Of a stretch of 64,000 bases of DNA, positions 59,394-64,000 are shown piece after piece. Location: the NCBI RefSeq assembly GCF_003443735.1, contig NZ_CP031969.1, forward strand, positions 7,192,001-7,256,000. The letters run 5' to 3'. The position numbers and the translations under genes were made by a program. The notes beneath the pieces were generated by a model, which was not told the DNA's origin, ran no database searches, and saw only the letters and a list, made by a program, of their open reading frames with translations. Every line of letters begins with the position of its first letter. Within the stretch, counting starts at the first letter, position 1. This stretch comes from Streptomyces sp. CC0208 (GTDB lineage: Bacteria > Actinomycetota > Actinomycetes > Streptomycetales > Streptomycetaceae).

Positions 59394-59442
59394 GGTGACC
59401 AGCTCGGGGGCCCCTCAGACGCCTGAGAGGTGGGGTGCGGGG

Positions 59443-60561
59443 ATGAGTGTCGGCACGAGGAGCGCGCGTGGCGTGTCCGAGGCCTGTGCCGGTGGTCCCG
59501 CCGAGCTCGGCATCGATCCCGACCAGCTGCCCGACGGCCTCGTCGTCGCGGACGAGCAGGGCCGCGTGATCTGCTTCAACGCCGCCGCTGCCCGGATCAC
59601 CGCCCTGAGCGCCGAGGACGCCCTCGGACAGCGGCTGGAGAAGGCCCTTCCGTTAGAGGACCTGGAGGGGCGGCGCTGGTGGCAGCTGACCGATCCCTAC
59701 GGCGGTCTCGCGATCCGCAGGCGACAGCCCGAGCGGAACCTGCTGCTGCCGGGCGGCCGTGAGGTCCTGGTCTCCGCGCAGTACGTGCGCACCGAGCCCA
59801 CCGGACCCGTCCACCGTGTCGTGGTCGGTCTGCGCGACACCGAGGCCCGTCGCCGCACCGAGCGCAGCCACGCCGAGCTGATCGCCACCGTCGCCCACGA
59901 GCTGCGCTCCCCGCTCACCTCCGTCAAGGGCTTCACCGCGACCCTCCTCGCCAAGTGGGAGAGGTTCACCGACGACCAGAAACGGCTGATGCTGGAGACC
60001 GTCGACGCGGACGCCGACCGGGTCACCCGCCTCATCGCCGAGCTGCTCGACATCTCCCGCATCGACTCCGGACGCCTTGAGGTGCGCCGCCAGCCCGTCG
60101 ACATCGGCGCCGCCGTCGGACGACACATCCAGGCCTACGTCGCCGCCGGCCTCGCCGCCGACCGGTTCCTGCTGCGCCTGGAGCAGCCGCTGCCCATGCT
60201 GTGGGCCGACCCCGACAAGATCGACCAGGTGCTCAGCAACCTGCTCGAAAATGCGGTGCGGCACGGCGAGGGAACCGTCACCATTGCCATCACGCCCACG
60301 GCGTCCCCCCGCGAGGACGAGGACACCGGCACGTCGGTCACGGTGAGCGACGAGGGTCCCGGCATCCCGGAGGAGTCCATGAACCGCGTCTTCACCCGCT
60401 TCTGGCGGGGCAGCAAGCGCGGTGGCACCGGCCTCGGGCTCTACATCGTCAAGGGCATCGTCGAGGCCCACGGCGGCACCATCACGGTCGGCCGCGGCCC
60501 CCAGGGCGGCGCCGAGTTCCGATTTACGTTGCCCGTGAGCGCTCCGGCCTATCTGACCTGA
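59443..60561 (+). CDS. Orphan PAS-containing sensor histidine kinase, with a TTA codon
   Basis: The 372-aa product has a PAS domain (about 22-135: LPDGLVVADEQGRVICFNAA), a HisKA box with His152 (VAHELRSPLTSVKGF) and a HATPase domain (N box NLLENAVRH, SDEGPGIP, GGTGLGLYIVKG). It has no membrane helix, so it is a soluble sensor. No response regulator is adjacent. Codon 71 (59653-59655) is TTA, so its translation may need bldA. ATG 59443 with GCGGGG upstream; it begins 49 bp after the methyltransferase gene. Confidence 0.9.
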   Translation: MSVGTRSARGVSEACAGGPAELGIDPDQLPDGLVVADEQGRVICFNAAAARITALSAEDALGQRLEKALPLEDLEGRRWWQLTDPYGGLAIRRRQPERNLLLPGGREVLVSAQYVRTEPTGPVHRVVVGLRDTEARRRTERSHAELIATVAHELRSPLTSVKGFTATLLAKWERFTDDQKRLMLETVDADADRVTRLIAELLDISRIDSGRLEVRRQPVDIGAAVGRHIQAYVAAGLAADRFLLRLEQPLPMLWADPDKIDQVLSNLLENAVRHGEGTVTIAITPTASPREDEDTGTSVTVSDEGPGIPEESMNRVFTRFWRGSKRGGTGLGLYIVKGIVEAHGGTITVGRGPQGGAEFRFTLPVSAPAYLT

Positions 60562-60701
60562 GCCGCCCGCGGGCGCATGCGTACATCCCCGCCCCGTTAG
60601 ACTCGGCCTTTGGCACCCATGTGTCCCATGGACGGCCCTCTGACCTCTGAGTGAGTCGGTGACGGGGACCTTCAGCCAGCCAATCGGAAGCACGGGAAGA
60701 G

Positions 60702-61823
60702 ATGTCGGCACCGAACAAGTCGTACGACCCTGTAGAGGTCGAGGCCCTGAAACCGGAAGAGATCGAGCGCATGCGGGAAGAGGCGCTCGCCGCCTTCGCC
60801 GCAGCGGGCTCCCTCGACGCGCTCCAGGAGGCCAAGGTCGCCCACACCGGGGGCGCCTCCCCGCTGGCCCTCGCCAACCGCGAGATCGGCGCCCTGCCCC
60901 CGCACGCCAAGGCCGCCGCCGGCAAGCTGGTCGGTCAGGCCCGCGGCGCGGTGAACAAGGCCCTCGCCGCCCGCCAGGCGGAGCTGGAGGCCGAGCGTGA
61001 CCAGCGGGTGCTGGTCGAGGAGGCGGTGGACGTCACACTGCCGTACGACCGCGTACCGGCCGGCGCCCGCCACCCGCTCACCACGCTCTCCGAGCGCATC
61101 GAGGACGTCTTCGTGGCCATGGGCTACGAGGTCGCTGAAGGCCCCCAGGTCGAGGCCGAGTGGTTCAACTTCGACGCGCTCAACATCGGCCCGGACCACC
61201 CGGCCCGCGGTGAGCAGGACACCTTCTTCGTCGAGGGCCCGGAAGGCGGCACCGAGTCCGGTGTCGTGCTGCGCACCCACACCTCGCCCGTGCAGATCCG
61301 CTCGCTGCTCAGCCGTGAGCTGCCGGTCTACGTGATCTGCCCCGGTGTCGTCTACCGCACCGACGAGCTGGACGCCACGCACACCCCGGTCTTCCGCCAG
61401 GTCGAGCTGCTTGCCGTCGACGAGGGCCTGACCATGGCCGACCTCAAGGGCACCATGGACCACATGGTCCAGGCCCTGTTCGGCGAGGGCATGAAGACCC
61501 GGCTGCGCCCGAACTTCTTCCCCTTCACCGAGCCGTCCGCCGAGATGGACATGGTGTGCTACGTCTGCCGCGGCGAGTCCGTCGGCAACCCCGACCGTCC
61601 CTGCCGTACCTGCTCCTCGGAGGGCTGGATCGAGCTGGGCGGCTGCGGGATGGTCAACCCCAAGGTGCTGACCGCCTGTGGCGTGGACCCGCAGAAGTAC
61701 AGCGGCTTCGCCTTCGGGTTCGGCATCGAGCGGATGCTGATGTTCCGCCACAACGTCGAGGACATGCGAGACATGGTCGAGGGTGACGTCCGGTTCACCC
61801 GGCCGTTCGGGATGGAGATCTGA
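60702..61823 (+). CDS. pheS: Phenylalanyl-tRNA synthetase alpha subunit
   Basis: The 373-aa alpha subunit has the N-terminal coiled coil (about 10-100), class II catalytic motifs including TLSERIEDVFVAMGYEVAEG, and motif 3 FGFGIERMLMFRHNVEDMRD. With PheT it charges tRNA-Phe. ATG 60702 with GGGAAGAG upstream. Its TGA overlaps the pheT ATG by one base. Confidence 0.97.
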   Translation: MSAPNKSYDPVEVEALKPEEIERMREEALAAFAAAGSLDALQEAKVAHTGGASPLALANREIGALPPHAKAAAGKLVGQARGAVNKALAARQAELEAERDQRVLVEEAVDVTLPYDRVPAGARHPLTTLSERIEDVFVAMGYEVAEGPQVEAEWFNFDALNIGPDHPARGEQDTFFVEGPEGGTESGVVLRTHTSPVQIRSLLSRELPVYVICPGVVYRTDELDATHTPVFRQVELLAVDEGLTMADLKGTMDHMVQALFGEGMKTRLRPNFFPFTEPSAEMDMVCYVCRGESVGNPDRPCRTCSSEGWIELGGCGMVNPKVLTACGVDPQKYSGFAFGFGIERMLMFRHNVEDMRDMVEGDVRFTRPFGMEI

Positions 61824-64000
61824 TGCGGGTCCCGCTTTCTTGGCTGCGGGAGTACGTCGACCTGCCGGCGACCGAAACCGGCCGTGACGTCCAGGCCAAG
61901 CTCGTTTCCGCAGGGCTTGAGGTCGAGACCGTCGAGCACCTCGGCGCCGACCTCAAGGGCCCCCTGGTCGTCGGCCAGGTGCTGACCATCGAGGAGCTGG
62001 AGGGCTTCAAGAAGCCGATCCGCTTCTGCACGGTCGACGTCGGCCAGGCCAACGGCACCGGCGAGCCCCAGGAGATCGTCTGCGGCGCCCGGAACTTCGC
62101 CGTCGGAGACAAGGTCGTGGTCGTGCTCCCGGGCGCCACGCTGCCCGGCGGCTTCTCGATCTCCGCCCGCAAGACCTACGGCAAGACCTCGCACGGCATG
62201 ATCTGCTCCGGCGACGAGCTGGGCATGGGCGACGACGGCAGCCACGGCATCATCGTGCTGCCGCCCGAGACCGAGGTCGGCAAGGACGCCATCGAGCTCC
62301 TGGAACTGGTCGACGAGGTCCTGGACATCGCCGTCACCGCCAACCGCGGCGACTGCCTGTCCATCCGCGGTGTGGCCCGCGAGGCCGCCATCGCCTACGG
62401 CCTCCCGCTGCGCGACCCCGCGCTCCTCGACGTCCCGGGCCCGAACGCCTTCGGCTACCCGGTCCAGGTCTCCGACCCGTTCGGCTGCGATCGCTTCACC
62501 GCGCGCACCGTCACCGGTCTGAGCCCCGAGGCCCGCTCCCCGCTGTGGCTGCAGCGCCGGCTCCAGAAGGTCGGCATGCGCCCGATCTCGCTCGCCGTCG
62601 ACGTCACCAACTACGTGATGATGGAGCTCGGCCAGCCGCTGCACGCCTACGACCGCTCCCTGGTCCAGGGCACCATCGGGGTGCGCCGGGCCGAGGAGGG
62701 CGAGCGGATCAAGACCCTCGACGGCGTCGAGCGCAAGCTGCACGCCGAGGACCTGGTCATCACGGACGAACGCGGCCCGATCGGTCTCGCGGGTGTCATG
62801 GGCGGCGCCAACACCGAGATCGCCGACCACGCCGAGGGTGAAGGCACCACCGACGTCGTCATCGAGGCGGCCCACTTCGACGCGGTCTCCATCGCGCGTA
62901 CGGCCCGCCGCCACAAGCTGTCCTCCGAGGCGTCCCGGCGCTTCGAGCGCGGTGTCGACCCGCAGGCCGCCGCCGCTGCCGCGCAGCGCACGGTCGACCT
63001 GCTGGTGCTGCTCGCGGGCGGCACCGCCGAGGCCGGTGTCACCGAGGTCACCGCTCCGTCGGCCCCGCACACCATCAGCGTCCCGGCGGACCACCCCGAC
63101 AAGGTCGCCGGTGTCTCCTACGGCCGCGAGACCGTCGTACGGCGTCTCCAGGAGGTCGGCTGCGACGTGTACGGGCAGGACGAGCTGATCGTCACCGTGC
63201 CGTCCTGGCGTCCCGACCTCCAGGAGATCAACGACCTGGCCGAAGAGGTCATCCGTCTGGAGGGCTACGAGAACCTGCCCTCCACGCTGCCCAGGCCGCC
63301 GGCCGGGCGTGGCCTGACCCACCGCCAGCGGCTGCACCGCCGGGCCGGGCGGGTGCTGGCCGGTGCCGGGTACGTCGAGGCGCCGAACTACCCCTTCGTG
63401 AGCGAGCAGGTCTTCGACCAGCTCGGCCTGGAGGCCGACGACCCGGCCCGCCGGGTCGTCAGGCTGACGAACCCGCTCAACGACGAGGAGCCCGCGCTGC
63501 GGACCTCGCTGCTGCCGGGTCTCCTCGGGGCGCTGCGGCGCAACGACGGGCGGGGCTCCCACGACCTGGCGCTGTTCGAGACCGGGCTGGTCTTCCTGCC
63601 GCGCTCGGAGCAGCGGGTCGCCGCGGTGCTGCCGGTCGACCGGCGTCCCACGGACGCCGAGATCGCCGAACTGGACGCCGCTCTGCCGGAGCAGCCGCGG
63701 CACGTGGCCGTGGTGCTCGCCGGGGCGCGCGAGCAGGCCGGCTGGTGGGGCAGGGGCCGTCCGGCCGACTGGGCCGACGCGGTCGAGGCCGGTCGCCTGG
63801 TCGCGCGTGAGGCCGGGGTCGAACTGGTCGTGCGGGGCGGTCAGTACGGGCCGTGGCACCCCGGGCGCTGTGCCGAGTTCGTGGTCGGCGACACCGTCGT
63901 CGGTCATGCCGGTGAGCTGCATCCGCGCGTCGTGAAGGCCTTCGGGCTGCCCGCCCGCACCTGCGCGATGGAGCTGGACCTGGACGTCCTGGAGGCGGCC
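61823..64000 (+). CDS. pheT: Phenylalanyl-tRNA synthetase beta subunit (cut by window end)
   Basis: The first 726 codons of pheT are present and open to the end; about 110 residues are missing. Visible parts are the start MRVPLSWLREYVDLPATETG, the EMAP-type tRNA-binding OB fold (about 40-150), the B3/B4 editing region (SIRGVAREAAIAYGLPLRDP) and the B5 domain, then the catalytic-like core. The N-terminus matches standard PheT length. Confidence 0.97.
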   Translation, partial: MRVPLSWLREYVDLPATETGRDVQAKLVSAGLEVETVEHLGADLKGPLVVGQVLTIEELEGFKKPIRFCTVDVGQANGTGEPQEIVCGARNFAVGDKVVVVLPGATLPGGFSISARKTYGKTSHGMICSGDELGMGDDGSHGIIVLPPETEVGKDAIELLELVDEVLDIAVTANRGDCLSIRGVAREAAIAYGLPLRDPALLDVPGPNAFGYPVQVSDPFGCDRFTARTVTGLSPEARSPLWLQRRLQKVGMRPISLAVDVTNYVMMELGQPLHAYDRSLVQGTIGVRRAEEGERIKTLDGVERKLHAEDLVITDERGPIGLAGVMGGANTEIADHAEGEGTTDVVIEAAHFDAVSIARTARRHKLSSEASRRFERGVDPQAAAAAAQRTVDLLVLLAGGTAEAGVTEVTAPSAPHTISVPADHPDKVAGVSYGRETVVRRLQEVGCDVYGQDELIVTVPSWRPDLQEINDLAEEVIRLEGYENLPSTLPRPPAGRGLTHRQRLHRRAGRVLAGAGYVEAPNYPFVSEQVFDQLGLEADDPARRVVRLTNPLNDEEPALRTSLLPGLLGALRRNDGRGSHDLALFETGLVFLPRSEQRVAAVLPVDRRPTDAEIAELDAALPEQPRHVAVVLAGAREQAGWWGRGRPADWADAVEAGRLVAREAGVELVVRGGQYGPWHPGRCAEFVVGDTVVGHAGELHPRVVKAFGLPARTCAMELDLDVLEAA

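Noticed and set aside
60562..60701. T-box or Phe-codon leader peptide before pheS
   Set aside because: No Phe-rich small frame and no T-box sequence or terminator was found in this 140-bp space.

Overview
The window reads as chromosomal DNA of a Streptomyces species: about 70% G+C with very strong third-position GC bias, GTG/TTG/ATC starts, short ATGA/GTGA overlaps inside operons, only three rare TTA (leucine) codons noticed in all genes, a conservon, and a core gene order (pafA, FKBPs, pafBC, tatAC, helicase ... infC-rpmI-rplT, pheST) that I remember from the Streptomyces coelicolor core chromosome. No rRNA, tRNA, CRISPR array, intact insertion sequence or replication origin was seen.

Layout. 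1-11.4 kb: end of an MFS gene; Pup ligase pafA; two FKBP prolyl isomerases (one a two-domain lipoprotein); the WYL regulators pafB and pafC; a zinc-ribbon protein; tatA and tatC; a lipid-kinase-like gene; a large Ski2/HelY-type helicase. 11.5-19.4 kb: a leftward operon of two DUF1989 proteins, a biotin-dependent urea/guanidine-type carboxylase and allophanate hydrolase, then an operator palindrome, a decayed P-type ATPase remnant and a TetR regulator. 19.7-24.2 kb: a complete conservon (cvnA-D plus a CYP157-like P450). 24.2-27.8 kb: a pseudouridine synthase, an unrecognised 466-aa protein with a terpene-synthase-like acidic motif, and a gene-poor stretch. 27.8-38.7 kb: a GNAT acetyltransferase, an APC permease, a PadR regulator with a DrrAB-like ABC exporter, a siderophore-interacting protein behind an iron box, a 5'-3' exonuclease, and a two-gene betaine/choline-type ABC importer whose permease carries two binding domains. 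39.0-43.4 kb: an XRE-cupin regulator with a metal-receptor-like protein, a TDT transporter with a divergent LysR, and a phosphotransferase. 43.3-48.5 kb: a gamma-glutamylation catabolic set (amidase, GntR, glnA4-like synthetase, aldehyde dehydrogenase, SDR). 48.5-56.6 kb: cell-surface and unknown genes, including a mycosin. 56.6-64 kb: infC-rpmI-rplT, an SpoU methyltransferase, an orphan histidine kinase, pheS, and pheT running off the end.

How the parts connect. The carboxylase operon and the APC permease 12 kb away share nearly the same palindrome (TTTCTGTC-N4-GACAGAAA, followed by the same six bases), which suggests one TetR regulon for uptake and breakdown of a urea- or guanidine-like nitrogen source. 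The glnA4/gntR divergent promoter and the promoter of the gamma-glutamyl amidase share a second motif, which suggests a GntR regulon for amine (probably ethanolamine or polyamine) catabolism. TTA codons in cvnC, in the unknown 25-26 kb gene and in the histidine kinase point to developmental (bldA) control. The infC operon has an intrinsic-terminator leader with a small ORF, an ATC start and a 15-nt motif repeated before rpmI and rplT. These are the regions most worth following up.
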